Shown: positions 7,618 to 16,123 of the stretch, in pieces
How positions within the stretch are numbered: the first letter of the stretch is position 1
Layout: every line of letters starts with the position of its first letter
NCBI GenBank assembly: GCA_900552605.1
Contig: USAR01000001.1
Location: 1-22,138 of the forward strand
DNA: 22,138 nt
Origin: an uncultured Oscillospiraceae bacterium
GTDB taxonomy: Bacteria; Bacillota; Clostridia; Oscillospirales; Acutalibacteraceae
Reading direction: 5' to 3'
Notes under the pieces: generated by a model
Database searches by the model: none
What the model was told of the DNA's origin: nothing
The model's input: the letters and a program-made list of their open reading frames with translations, nothing else
Made by a program: the position numbers and the translations under genes

Positions 7618-8811
7618 ATGGATAAAGTTCGCATTGGTATAATCGGTCTTGGTAATATGGGCACGGGTCACATTAAAAATTTTAACACCGGAAAAATTAA
7701 AGAAGGCGTTATCACCGCTGTTTGTGATATTGACGAAGAAGCGCTTAAACGCGGTGCAGAGCTTGTTGACCACGAGGTCAAAACCTTTACCGACGCTGAG
7801 GAAATGATGGCTTCCGGTGAAGTTGACGCAGTTATGGTTGAAACCCCTCACTACCTTCACCCTACATATGCGATAATGGCTCTTAATATGGGATTGCACG
7901 CTTTGATTGAAAAGCCGGCAGGCGTTTATACAAAGGCTGTTCGCGAAATGAATGAGGTTGCCGATAAATCCGATAAGGTTTTCGGCGTTATGTTTAATCA
8001 GCGTACAAACCCGCTCTACAAAAAGCTTAAGGAGCTTATCGACAGCGGCGAGGTCGGTGAGATTCGCAGAGTAAGCTGGATTATAACCGATTGGTATCGC
8101 ACGCAGCGTTATTATGATTCAGGCTCTTGGCGCGCTACTTGGGAAGGCGAAGGCGGCGGTGTTCTGCTTAATCAATCGCCGCACCAAATCGATATGCTTC
8201 AGTGGCTTTGCGGAATGCCTGTTAAGGTTATGGGGCACTGTGCTTACGGCAAATATCACGATATTGAAGTTGAAGATGATGTTACCGCATATTTTGAGTT
8301 TGCAAACGGAGCAACCGGTACATTTATCACAACTACCGGTGATTTCCCCGGCACAAACCGTCTTGAAATAAGCGGCACTCGCGGCAAGCTTGTTGTTGAA
8401 AAATCGGGCGGTCCTGAATGTGGTATTAACGATCAATGCATTAACTTTTACAGAACAACAAAGGACGTTGACGAGCATATTAAAACTTCTGAATACGGCT
8501 TCGGCGGTCCCGAGTGTTGGAAATGCGAGATTTATCCTAAGGGCGAGAATCTGCAACACATAGGCATAACAAACAACTTCTGCGAAGCTATTTTGCACGG
8601 CACTCCCCTGCTCGCTCCCGGTCAGGAAGGTATTAACGGCGTTATGATTTCAAACGCTGTTCATATGTCCGATTGGCTCGGCGCTCCCGTTGAGCTTCCC
8701 GTTGACGAAGATAAGTTCTATGAAATGCTGCAGGAAAAAATTAAAAATTCAACTGCAGGTAAAAAGGAAGTTAAATCATCGGGTGCAGCCGATCTCAGCA
8801 ACACGTTTTAA
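7618..8811 (+). CDS. Gfo/Idh/MocA family NAD(P)-dependent sugar oxidoreductase
   Basis: A 397-residue dehydrogenase. The N-terminal Rossmann domain begins VRIGIIGLGNMGTGH (GxGxxG at about 10-15), followed by VDAVMVETPHYLH and the family EKP motif (98-100). The C-terminal domain has the catalytic-loop block GGVLLNQSPHQID with His189. Such enzymes oxidise a sugar or polyol hydroxyl, often C3, reversibly. The ATG at 7618 is chosen over an upstream in-frame TTG because AAAGGAGG is 9 bases before it. It follows the TIM-barrel gene by 24 bases and precedes uxuA by 13. Coupled dehydrogenase plus TIM-barrel pairs act on inositol, 3-keto-glycosides and C-glycosides in other bacteria; use on a uronide here is inference. 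Confidence 0.87.
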   Translation: MDKVRIGIIGLGNMGTGHIKNFNTGKIKEGVITAVCDIDEEALKRGAELVDHEVKTFTDAEEMMASGEVDAVMVETPHYLHPTYAIMALNMGLHALIEKPAGVYTKAVREMNEVADKSDKVFGVMFNQRTNPLYKKLKELIDSGEVGEIRRVSWIITDWYRTQRYYDSGSWRATWEGEGGGVLLNQSPHQIDMLQWLCGMPVKVMGHCAYGKYHDIEVEDDVTAYFEFANGATGTFITTTGDFPGTNRLEISGTRGKLVVEKSGGPECGINDQCINFYRTTKDVDEHIKTSEYGFGGPECWKCEIYPKGENLQHIGITNNFCEAILHGTPLLAPGQEGINGVMISNAVHMSDWLGAPVELPVDEDKFYEMLQEKIKNSTAGKKEVKSSGAADLSNTF

Positions 8812-8824
8812 GGAGAGCACAAAA

Positions 8825-9877
8825 ATGCAGATGACTTTTCGCTGGTACAACAGTACCGATGCAGTAAAGCTTGAGCAAATCCGTCAAATGCCATATGTTA
8901 AGGGCATTGTTACAGCGGTTTACGATATACCCGTAGGCGAGGTTTGGACGCCTGAGGCGATTGCGGCAATAAAAAAGCCCATTGCAGACGCAGGACTGAC
9001 CTTTGAGGTTATTGAAAGCGTGCCGGTGCACGAGGATATAAAGCTTGGTCTCCCCTCTCGCGACAGGCTTATTGATAACTATTGCACAACTATCCGCAAT
9101 CTCGGCGCTGAGGGTGTTAAATGTATTTGCTACAACTTTATGCCCGTTTTCGATTGGCTGAGAAGCGACCTTTCACACGAGCTGCCTGACGGGTCAAAGT
9201 GCCTTTCTTTCGACAATGAAACAGTGCTGGCACTGAATCCTGCAACAACAGAGCTTTCACTGCCCGGCTGGGACGAAAGCTACACCCACGCTGAGCTTTT
9301 GGATTTATTGAAGCAATATGAGAGCATTGATGAAGAAAAGCTATGGGAAAATCTCGGATATTTTCTAAATCGCATTATACCCGTTTGTGAAGAGGTTGGC
9401 ATTAAAATGGCAATACATCCCGACGATCCGCCATGGGGCATCTTCGGTCTTCCGCGCATTATAACCTCACGCGATGCTCTCGACAGGCTTTGCAACCTTG
9501 TTGACAGTCCGTCAAACGGTATTACCCTCTGCTTTGGATCGCTTGGATGCAGCCCTAAAAACGATATGGTTAAAATTGCAGCTGAATTTGCAAAGCGCGA
9601 TCGCATTCCTTTTGTTCACGCAAGGAATATTCATATTTCTGAAAACAGCTGTTTTGAGGAATCGGCGCACCTTTCGGAATGCGGATCGCTTGATATGTAC
9701 GAGATTCTTGAAGCACTTTACGAAAATGGCTTTGACGGCTACATTCGTCCCGACCACGGAAGAAATATCTGGGGCGAGAACGGCAGACCCGGCTACGGTC
9801 TTTACGACCGTGCTCTGGGTGCAGCATACGTTTGCGGTCTTTGGGAAGCAATCGAAAAAGCTCACAAGACTAACTGA
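8825..9877 (+). CDS. uxuA: D-mannonate dehydratase
   Basis: A 350-residue UxuA. It dehydrates D-mannonate to 2-keto-3-deoxy-D-gluconate in hexuronate catabolism, using a divalent metal. Family marks are FRWYNSTDAVKLEQIRQMP at the start, HPDDPP (from residue 198), TLCFGSLG, VHARNIH, and RPDHGRN near the C-terminus. The length fits the shorter Gram-positive form. The frame is open upstream into the preceding gene, but the ATG at 8825 has AAGGAGAG about 7 bases before it and begins exactly at the family N-terminus. The SDR gene downstream would supply mannonate by reducing fructuronate. Confidence 0.95.
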   Translation: MQMTFRWYNSTDAVKLEQIRQMPYVKGIVTAVYDIPVGEVWTPEAIAAIKKPIADAGLTFEVIESVPVHEDIKLGLPSRDRLIDNYCTTIRNLGAEGVKCICYNFMPVFDWLRSDLSHELPDGSKCLSFDNETVLALNPATTELSLPGWDESYTHAELLDLLKQYESIDEEKLWENLGYFLNRIIPVCEEVGIKMAIHPDDPPWGIFGLPRIITSRDALDRLCNLVDSPSNGITLCFGSLGCSPKNDMVKIAAEFAKRDRIPFVHARNIHISENSCFEESAHLSECGSLDMYEILEALYENGFDGYIRPDHGRNIWGENGRPGYGLYDRALGAAYVCGLWEAIEKAHKTN

Positions 9878-9884
9878 CAAATAA

Positions 9885-9914
9885 GGGCTGAACAGCAAAA
9901 CAGCGGTTCAGCCC
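9885..9914 (+). other. Perfect intercistronic hairpin between uxuA and the SDR gene
   Basis: GGGCTGAAC (9885-9893) pairs perfectly with GTTCAGCCC (9906-9914) around a 12-base loop. Only four T residues follow after four other bases, so it is a poor terminator; it may stabilise upstream mRNA or partly attenuate downstream expression. Confidence 0.6.
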
Positions 9915-9955
9915 ACATCTTTTGGAACACTAACTTTAAAAGGAGATATAACAGA

Positions 9956-10804
9956 ATGGAAAAAGTGAAATTTGACCTCTCGGGCGAGGTCGCGGTTATA
10001 ACAGGTGCAGGCGGAGTTCTGTGCTCCGGTTTTGCAAAGATTCTCGCGTCAAGCGGCGCCGCTGTTGCTGTGCTTGATATAAGCCGCGAGGCTGCCGAAA
10101 AGGTAGCAAAGGAGATCAACGACGACGGCGGTAAGGCGATTGCAGTTGCTGCCGACTGTCTTTCTCACGACAGCCTTATGCAGGCGCGCGAAACAGTTAA
10201 CCGTGAGCTTGGCGAATGCACACTTCTTATAAACGGTGCAGGCGGCAATAATCCCAAAGCCACCACAAGCCACGAAACGCTTGAGGAAGAGCTTATTGAC
10301 AAAGACGGTGAGACATCCTTCTTTGATCTTGACAGCGCTGCTTTCGGCAGAGTGTTTGACCTTAATGTTCGTGCTGCAGTTATAACAACTCAGGTTTTTG
10401 CAAAGGATATGGTAAAAGCAAAAAGCGGCAATATTATAAATATCTCTTCAATGAATGCTTTTAGACCGCTTACAAAAATCCCTGCTTACTCTTCAGCAAA
10501 GGCTGCTGTTTCAAACTTCACACAATGGCTGAGCGTTTACCTTGCACCGTGCGGCGTTCGCTGCAATGCAATTGCTCCCGGTTTCTTCATTTCAAAGCAG
10601 AATTATGACCTTATGCTGAATCCCGACGGAACATTAAGACCACGTGGCAACAAGATTATTTCCCACACTCCGATGAAGCGTTTTGGCGAGCAGGAGGATC
10701 TTTGGGGAACGCTCCTTTGGCTTTCTTCAAAAGAAGCTTCCGGTTTTGTTACAGGTATCGTTGTGCCGGTTGACGGTGGTTTCTCTGCGTATTCAGGAGT
10801 TTAA
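9956..10804 (+). CDS. SDR-family D-mannonate oxidoreductase (fructuronate reductase)
   Basis: A 282-residue classical short-chain dehydrogenase. The nucleotide-binding TGAGGVLCSG lies near residue 17, followed by INGAGGNNP (the NNAG-equivalent), the catalytic-serine region NISSMNAF and Tyr178-x-x-x-Lys182 in YSSAK, then APGFF and the C-terminal GIVVPVDGG. Homologues next to uxuA, such as Bacillus YjmF, are assigned as NAD(H)-dependent mannonate oxidoreductases replacing the unrelated long-chain UxuB. Here it follows uxuA by 78 bases and is the last gene before a strong terminator. AAAGGAGA lies about 9 bases before the ATG. The substrate is inferred from neighbours and length. Confidence 0.88.
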   Translation: MEKVKFDLSGEVAVITGAGGVLCSGFAKILASSGAAVAVLDISREAAEKVAKEINDDGGKAIAVAADCLSHDSLMQARETVNRELGECTLLINGAGGNNPKATTSHETLEEELIDKDGETSFFDLDSAAFGRVFDLNVRAAVITTQVFAKDMVKAKSGNIINISSMNAFRPLTKIPAYSSAKAAVSNFTQWLSVYLAPCGVRCNAIAPGFFISKQNYDLMLNPDGTLRPRGNKIISHTPMKRFGEQEDLWGTLLWLSSKEASGFVTGIVVPVDGGFSAYSGV

Positions 10805-10826
10805 TGTACAGAATTATGAAAATACG

Positions 10827-10864
10827 AAAATCGAGCGGCAAGAGAATTGCCGCTCGATTTTTTT
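10827..10864 (+). terminator. Strong bidirectional rho-independent terminator
   Basis: AATCGAGCGGCAA (10829-10841) pairs perfectly over 13 bases with TTGCCGCTCGATT (10847-10859) around GAGAA, then runs into T residues on the plus strand. On the minus strand the same hairpin is followed by TTTTCGTATTTT, so it can end both the uronate operon and the thrH/small-protein unit. Confidence 0.95.
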
Positions 10865-10926
10865 ATGGATATCTATGCTGTGTAAGCTGTTCCTTTATCA
10901 GCATTTTTTATCTTTATAATCGATGC

Positions 10927-11031
10927 TTACAGCAATTTTCTAAACAAACAAATTGCTGCAGCAACAATCATTATAGCCAATACAGCGCCGAAAATTCTGC
11001 CGATGACCATAGGGCTTTTATCCGCCGGCAT
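10927..11031 (-). CDS. Small single-helix membrane protein of 34 residues
   Basis: The minus strand encodes MPADKSPMVIGRIFGAVLAI followed by MIVAAAICLFRKLL and a TAA stop. A polar, proline-containing N-terminus of ~8 residues is followed by one hydrophobic helix (about 9-29) and a basic end (RKLL), the usual topology of a bacterial one-pass small protein with a cytoplasmic positive tail. AAAGGGG precedes the ATG by about 8 bases. It begins 27 bases after the thrH stop and ends before the bidirectional terminator, so it fits a thrH operon. I do not recognise a family. Short length makes chance possible, but the ribosome binding site, position and amphipathic layout argue for a gene. Confidence 0.62.
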   Translation of the reverse strand: MPADKSPMVIGRIFGAVLAIMIVAAAICLFRKLL

Positions 11032-11058
11032 AGGCTTTTCCCCTTTCGGGATGTGTAA

Positions 11059-11658
11059 TTAAAGAGCCTTTTTAATAGCAGCAAGCAGCTCGCCGTAATT
11101 TTCAAAAGCCTCAAGTTCAGGGTAATCATTCTTAATCTTATCAGTGCTCTTAAACAAAAAACCTGCCTTGCTTGCTTTTATCATTCCGAGATCGTTAAAG
11201 CTGTCGCCGGAGGCTATGGTATCATATCCGATTGACTGCAGCGCCTTAACAGTTGTAAGCTTTGAATTTTCACAACGCATATTATAGCCAACAATTTCAC
11301 CGTTTTCTGCAACTGTTAAAGAATTACAGAATATAGTTGGCATACCAAGCTTTTTAATAAGGGGTTTCGCAAATTCTTCAAATGTATCGCTGAGAATGAT
11401 AACCTGTGTTAACGAGCGCAACTCATCCAAAAACTCCTTTGCACCGTCCATCGGGTCGATTGATTCTATAACCTTTTGAATTTCCGGCAGACCTAAACCG
11501 TGTTCTTTCAAAACTGAAAGACGCCATGTCATAAGCTTATCATAATCGGGCTCATCACGAGTGGTGCGACAAAGCTCAGGTATTCCGGAAGCTTTTGAAA
11601 AAGCAATCCAAATTTCGGGCACCAAAACGCCCTCCATATCAAGGCAAACTATGTTCAT
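11059..11658 (-). CDS. thrH: ThrH-type HAD phosphatase: phosphoserine phosphatase / homoserine phosphotransferase
   Basis: A 199-residue HAD-superfamily enzyme closely matching ThrH. Motif I is CLDMEGVLVPEIWIAF (Asp7, with Glu9 in place of the usual second Asp, as in Pseudomonas ThrH), followed by TTRDEPDYD, motif II VIILSDTFEEF, a lysine in CENSKL and motif III ASGDSFND. The Pseudomonas enzyme dephosphorylates phosphoserine and can transfer the phosphate to homoserine, linking serine and threonine synthesis (family knowledge). No other serine or threonine gene is adjacent. AAAGGA is ~10 bases before the ATG, and a consensus-spaced promoter precedes it. Confidence 0.93.
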   Translation of the reverse strand: MNIVCLDMEGVLVPEIWIAFSKASGIPELCRTTRDEPDYDKLMTWRLSVLKEHGLGLPEIQKVIESIDPMDGAKEFLDELRSLTQVIILSDTFEEFAKPLIKKLGMPTIFCNSLTVAENGEIVGYNMRCENSKLTTVKALQSIGYDTIASGDSFNDLGMIKASKAGFLFKSTDKIKNDYPELEAFENYGELLAAIKKAL

Positions 11659-11690
11659 TTTTAAACTATCCTTTCGCTCTGGTTTTATTT

Positions 11691-11719
11691 ATTATACTAT
11701 GAAGGGTTAAAAAGTGCAA
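11691..11719 (-). promoter_or_regulatory. thrH promoter
   Basis: On the minus strand TTGCAC (11714-11719), a 17-base spacer and TATAAT (11691-11696). The start point would lie about 25 bases upstream of thrH. Confidence 0.8.
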
Positions 11720-12030
11720 GAAAAAACAGCAGATATTAACTTTGGCTTTTCATAAAATCTCAACACAGTCTTTTTATAAAATGACTGAGAAAAGCATTAT
11801 TTGTTTGATAATGCACCGCTGAAATTCTCCAAGTTACAATTCTTTTAATATTATGTTTTTTCTTCATACAACCGTCGGCTAAAAAATATTGAAATTTTGC
11901 TGCAATTAAGCAAAAGCCGGACAAACGCTCGTCGAAAACAGTCAAAACTGTATGTTTTCGGCATTTACGTCTGCCTGGCTTGTGTTATTTGTTTTTAATC
12001 ATTCTACCGCTTCAATAGGCAATTATCAAT
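11720..12030. other. Gene-free AT-rich interval
   Basis: No credible gene is seen. The one structured element is a hairpin at 11933-11960, CGAAAACA with TGTTTTCG, containing an inner CAGT/ACTG alternative; it has no T-tract on either side. No clear terminator for the operon ending at 12031 was found. The only longer open frame starts with TTG without a ribosome binding site and has no recognisable family. Confidence 0.6.
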
Positions 12031-14022
12031 TTATTTTTCAATGTCCTCTGTGCGGTAAATAAACTTAACCTGACCGTCCATATCGTCTGAAATACCGGAG
12101 AAGGATTTATATTCTTTCGATACGTCAACTGTTGCTTTAAAGCGTGTCATAACATTTGCTAAATCGCCGTCGACCGCGTCAATAAGCTTTTGAACTCCCT
12201 TTTCATTAAACTCCTTAAGTCCGCCCATAAGCTCTTTAGAACCGTCGCGAAGCTGCGTTACACCGTCAACAAGCTGCGGTGCGCTGCCCTGCATCTTTTT
12301 AACTCCTGCATAAACCTCGCTTACTCCGGCGGTGTATTTGTTAAGTCCTACATAAAACTGCTTGTATTGATCAAGCTGCTCTTTAAGCGCACTGATGCTT
12401 GCAGCACCCGACTTTGCCTGCTCCAATGCCGCAGTGATCTGAGACTGGACATCCTTTGAGTTCATATTTTCCTCAATAAGCTTTGCCACTTGTTCATCGG
12501 TTTTTTCTTTAACGATCTTCTGAACATCCGATGACTTCATTTGTGCTTCAAGCTGTGCCGCGATTATTCCCTTAACAGTTTCGGTTTGCATTTGTGCGTC
12601 AACAGCAGCTTTAAACTGTGCTTGTTGCTCTGCGGTGATAATGCCTGCTTTTATGCCTGCCTCCCAAGCTGTTCTGTTGAGATTCATTGTGGCAAGTACT
12701 TGATCCTCAACATTTGTACGAACAGCTGCTGTTACCTTGGGTTCAACTTCCTTTTTAACCGCTGCTGTTACAGCTGCCGTTACATCATCACGTTTAGCAT
12801 TTACAGCTGCAGTTACCTTTTTGCGTGCAACCTTTTGTGCTTTTTCTGCTACCTTGTCCTTATCAAGCGATTTAATAACACCGTTAAGAACCGTTGCGTA
12901 GTTATCTATCGTAAGCTTTTCGGCGTCGAGTCCATTGGCTTTAAGCTGAGTGTTTGCAACATTTAAGAGTGATTCAAAAACCTGTTTGGAGCCGCTGTTT
13001 AAAGCATCGTTGTTTGAAGTGAGCTCTTTAAGGCCGCTTGAGAGTTTATCTATACCATCAACAAGCTCGCCGGATTTTTCAAGCAGTGTGTCAAGACCTT
13101 TGTAAAGCTTTGAAGAACCGTTTATCAGCTGGCTCATTGCGTTGTTAAGCTCATCCAAGGAATCGCTGAGTTCATCAACGGAATCAAGCTTGTCGGTGTC
13201 GATCTTATTGAAAATCTCGTTTGTTGCAATTGTAACGGTGTTTGTCATTTCAAAATCTTTTACCGTTGCTTTAATCTCAACATAATCGGGAATTTCATAA
13301 GTATCCTTGTTAATCCCTAAGTTATCCTGAAGTCCCGGTAATGCAATACCTGCAACAACAGTGTGGTCGCCGTCGTTAAGCAATCTGCCGTTAGAAACCT
13401 CAACGTTTGTGAAAACATCATTGTCGAGCATCATTCCCGTCAGCATTGCAAACGGAACATAAATTTTTTCGCTCTTGCCGTCGATCGTTACGTTTTTATA
13501 CTGATTGTTTTTGTAATCAAAACGAATGCTAACGTCACCGCTTTTTCCTGCAAGCTCGGTCGGCGAAACAGTCTCACCGTTAAGCTTATAAGAAACGGCT
13601 AAAGATACAGGCAGCTCTTTTTCAATGTTGCCCTGATAGTAAATATCGTTGCCGTCGGCGTCCCACACCTTCATATTGTCCCCGTTCATTGTGTAGGACT
13701 CATCACCCTTAACATTTTGAACGTCGCCGAGTTCTGATTTATCGTTTATCTTATCGGTGCCGACCGCATTTTTAATCCAATCGCTTACAATAATCTTTTG
13801 CACAGCGCCATCGGCACCGGCAAGAACATAGACAGTTTCGTCCTTTGTTGTGGTTTTTGTTTCTTCATCAGCCACTGTGTTTGTTACGGAAGCGGTTTCT
13901 TTCTTACTTTCATCTTTTGCTTTTTCTGCCGAATTTATCGCAAATGCAGATACTGAAATGCTTGCTGTAAGCAGTGCTGCGCTGAGCACCAATGAAATCG
14001 GTTTTAATATTTTGTTATTCAT
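12031..14022 (-). CDS. Secreted coiled-coil protein paired with an MMPL transporter
   Basis: A 663-residue protein with a signal peptide or anchor (1-28, ending SVSAFA). A beta-rich N-terminal half contains VSLAVSYKLNG and GDVSIRFDYKNN. From about residue 275 there are long heptad-like helices of YhgE/Pip style (LINGSSKLYKGLDTL, LVDGIDKLSSGLKEL), and after ~590 again LVDGVTQLRDGSKEL. Between them is an alanine-rich stretch with repeated VTAAV units and a long alpha-helical segment. The two heptad arms could form an antiparallel hairpin. No C-terminal membrane helices are seen, unlike true YhgE. It starts 3 bases after the MMPL stop, with GGAGG inside the end of that gene, so the two are translationally coupled. 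It probably works outside the membrane as a transporter partner; its function is inferred from context. Confidence 0.8.
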   Translation of the reverse strand: MNNKILKPISLVLSAALLTASISVSAFAINSAEKAKDESKKETASVTNTVADEETKTTTKDETVYVLAGADGAVQKIIVSDWIKNAVGTDKINDKSELGDVQNVKGDESYTMNGDNMKVWDADGNDIYYQGNIEKELPVSLAVSYKLNGETVSPTELAGKSGDVSIRFDYKNNQYKNVTIDGKSEKIYVPFAMLTGMMLDNDVFTNVEVSNGRLLNDGDHTVVAGIALPGLQDNLGINKDTYEIPDYVEIKATVKDFEMTNTVTIATNEIFNKIDTDKLDSVDELSDSLDELNNAMSQLINGSSKLYKGLDTLLEKSGELVDGIDKLSSGLKELTSNNDALNSGSKQVFESLLNVANTQLKANGLDAEKLTIDNYATVLNGVIKSLDKDKVAEKAQKVARKKVTAAVNAKRDDVTAAVTAAVKKEVEPKVTAAVRTNVEDQVLATMNLNRTAWEAGIKAGIITAEQQAQFKAAVDAQMQTETVKGIIAAQLEAQMKSSDVQKIVKEKTDEQVAKLIEENMNSKDVQSQITAALEQAKSGAASISALKEQLDQYKQFYVGLNKYTAGVSEVYAGVKKMQGSAPQLVDGVTQLRDGSKELMGGLKEFNEKGVQKLIDAVDGDLANVMTRFKATVDVSKEYKSFSGISDDMDGQVKFIYRTEDIEK

Positions 14023-14025
14023 AAC

Positions 14026-16116
14026 TTACTTTACCTCCGTTTTGCGTTTATAAACGTGAGTCATGCCAAGCGTTGTGGGGCACACAATTCTGTCGCACAG
14101 CATAAGCAACGCCGGCAAAATGAATATTACGCACAGCATACTTACAATAGCACCGCGTGCCATAAGCATACACATAGAGCTGATTATATCAATATCCGAA
14201 TAAACAGCTACACCGAACGTTGCGGCGAAAAGACCGAGTCCCGAAACAATTATCGACGGAATTGATGTTGAAAGCGACGTTGTTATGCTGTCGCGCTTAG
14301 AGGCGCCGTTTATACGCTCGGATTTGTACCTCGTTGTCATAAGAATTGCATAGTCGACTGTTGCACCAAGCTGAATCGTGCTTATACAAATCGGCGCGAT
14401 AAACGGTAACGACTGTCCCATAAAGTGCGGCAAACCAAGATTGATAAATATTGCAAGCTCAATTACCGAGATAAGAATGAACGGAAGCGTTATGCTCTTT
14501 TCAACAAGCGCGATTATAACGAATATCGCAATAATGGAAATTGCGTTAACAACCTTAAAGTCGTGATCGGTTGTTTCAATCATATCCTTCATACAAGGTG
14601 CTTCGCCTATAAGCATACCCGTTTTATCATATTTTTTAAGTATCGTGTTAAGCGACGTGATTTGCTCGTTTACCTTATTGCTTGCCACCTTATATTCAGA
14701 GTTGATAAGCAGCAGTTCCCACTTATCATTTTTAACTATTTCCTTGATGCTGTCCGGCAATATTTCCTCCGGTACTCTTGATCCGATCACCGATTCAAGA
14801 CCGAGGACATATTTAACTCCGTCAACGTTGTCCATTTCTTTAATCATGTTACGAACAGATTTTGCCGGAAGCTTTGAATCGATAAGCAACATATGTGTTG
14901 ACGCAATATTGAATTCATCCGAAAGCTTTGAGCTTGCAATAACGTATTCCATATCCTTAGGCAAGCACTCGCCCATATCATAGTAAACCTCGTTATTGGC
15001 TTTATCGTATGCATAGTAAAAAGGCGGAATAAGAATTACAAACGCAAGCAGAAATGCGGGAAATACCTTTGTTACACCGCGTGAGAGCTTTGACATATCC
15101 GGAATAAGTGAGCGGTGCTTGGTTTTTTGCAGGGGTTTATCGAGCAACAGTATCATTGAAGGCAATACGGTTACGCAACCCAAAACGCCGAAGATAACAC
15201 CCTTTGCCATAACAATACCTAAGTCTCTGCCGAGTGTAAAGCTCATAAAGCAAAGTGCCGCAAAGCCCGCAACCGTTGTGATTGAGCTACCGACAACCGA
15301 AGCCAATGTTTTGCTTATTGCAACTTCCATTGCCTGTTTGTTATCGGAGAAAAACTCTCGCTGCTCATTATAGCTGTGCCAAAGAAATATTGAATAGTCC
15401 ATTGTAACGGCAAGCTGCAGCACCGCTGAAAGTGCTTTGGTTATATACGATATCTCGCCCATAAAGTAGTTTGTGCCAAGGTTGAGAAGTATCATCATTC
15501 CGATTGAAGCCAAGAAAACAAACGGCACCAACCAACCGTCAAGCAAGATAATCATTGCGGCACAAGCAAGCAAAACAGCAAGGCCGACATATATCGGTTC
15601 TTCCTTTTCGCAAAGGTCTTTAAGGTCTGTAACAAGCGCCGACATACCTGCAACAAAACACTTCTTTCCGGCAACTGAACGAATTTCGCGAATCGCGTCC
15701 ATTGTTTCATCTGCGCTTGTTGCAGTATCAAAGAACACCGCCATCATTGTTGCGCCGTCTTTATTAAACTCATTATAAATCTTTGTTGGCAGCATCTCTT
15801 TAGGTATTGTCAGATCTGCTATCGATGAATACCAAAGAACTGTGTCAACATGATCTACCTTTTCGATCTTTTTACAAAGGTCGGCAACGTCCTTGTCACT
15901 CATATCCTCGACAACGATCATTGAAAATGCGCCTTTGCCGAAATCCTTAAGCAATTCGTCCTGACCTTTTACAGTGTCCATACTGTCGGGCAGGTAGTTA
16001 AGCATATCGTAGTTAATGCGAGTGCTTACCATACCGAAAACTGACGGGATCAAAAGGGCGATTGCAACAATCATTATAAGCACACGGTGCTTAACAACTG
16101 CTTTTGAAAACCGCAT
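14026..16116 (-). CDS. MMPL-family RND-type transporter
   Basis: A 696-residue membrane protein with two homologous halves, each having a first helix (FSKAVVKHRVLIMIVAIALL; later FPAFLLAFVILI), a ~150-residue extracellular domain and a cluster of five helices. The proton-relay DY motif is present in both halves: TMDYSIFLWHSY and ATVDYAILMTTRY. MMPL proteins in Gram-positives move lipids, siderophores or peptides using the proton gradient; the substrate is unknown here. The ATG at 16116 is chosen over a further upstream ATG inside the DUF308 gene because residues from MRFSKAV match the family start and the previous stop is 7 bases away; AAGGAG lies 12 bases before it, a rather long spacing. 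Confidence 0.92.
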   Translation of the reverse strand: MRFSKAVVKHRVLIMIVAIALLIPSVFGMVSTRINYDMLNYLPDSMDTVKGQDELLKDFGKGAFSMIVVEDMSDKDVADLCKKIEKVDHVDTVLWYSSIADLTIPKEMLPTKIYNEFNKDGATMMAVFFDTATSADETMDAIREIRSVAGKKCFVAGMSALVTDLKDLCEKEEPIYVGLAVLLACAAMIILLDGWLVPFVFLASIGMMILLNLGTNYFMGEISYITKALSAVLQLAVTMDYSIFLWHSYNEQREFFSDNKQAMEVAISKTLASVVGSSITTVAGFAALCFMSFTLGRDLGIVMAKGVIFGVLGCVTVLPSMILLLDKPLQKTKHRSLIPDMSKLSRGVTKVFPAFLLAFVILIPPFYYAYDKANNEVYYDMGECLPKDMEYVIASSKLSDEFNIASTHMLLIDSKLPAKSVRNMIKEMDNVDGVKYVLGLESVIGSRVPEEILPDSIKEIVKNDKWELLLINSEYKVASNKVNEQITSLNTILKKYDKTGMLIGEAPCMKDMIETTDHDFKVVNAISIIAIFVIIALVEKSITLPFILISVIELAIFINLGLPHFMGQSLPFIAPICISTIQLGATVDYAILMTTRYKSERINGASKRDSITTSLSTSIPSIIVSGLGLFAATFGVAVYSDIDIISSMCMLMARGAIVSMLCVIFILPALLMLCDRIVCPTTLGMTHVYKRKTEVK

Positions 16117-16123
16117 ATTAACG

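Noticed and set aside
11760..11945. 61-codon open frame in the interval after thrH
   Set aside because: It starts with TTG without a ribosome binding site and matches nothing I recognise; it may be chance or a decayed remnant.
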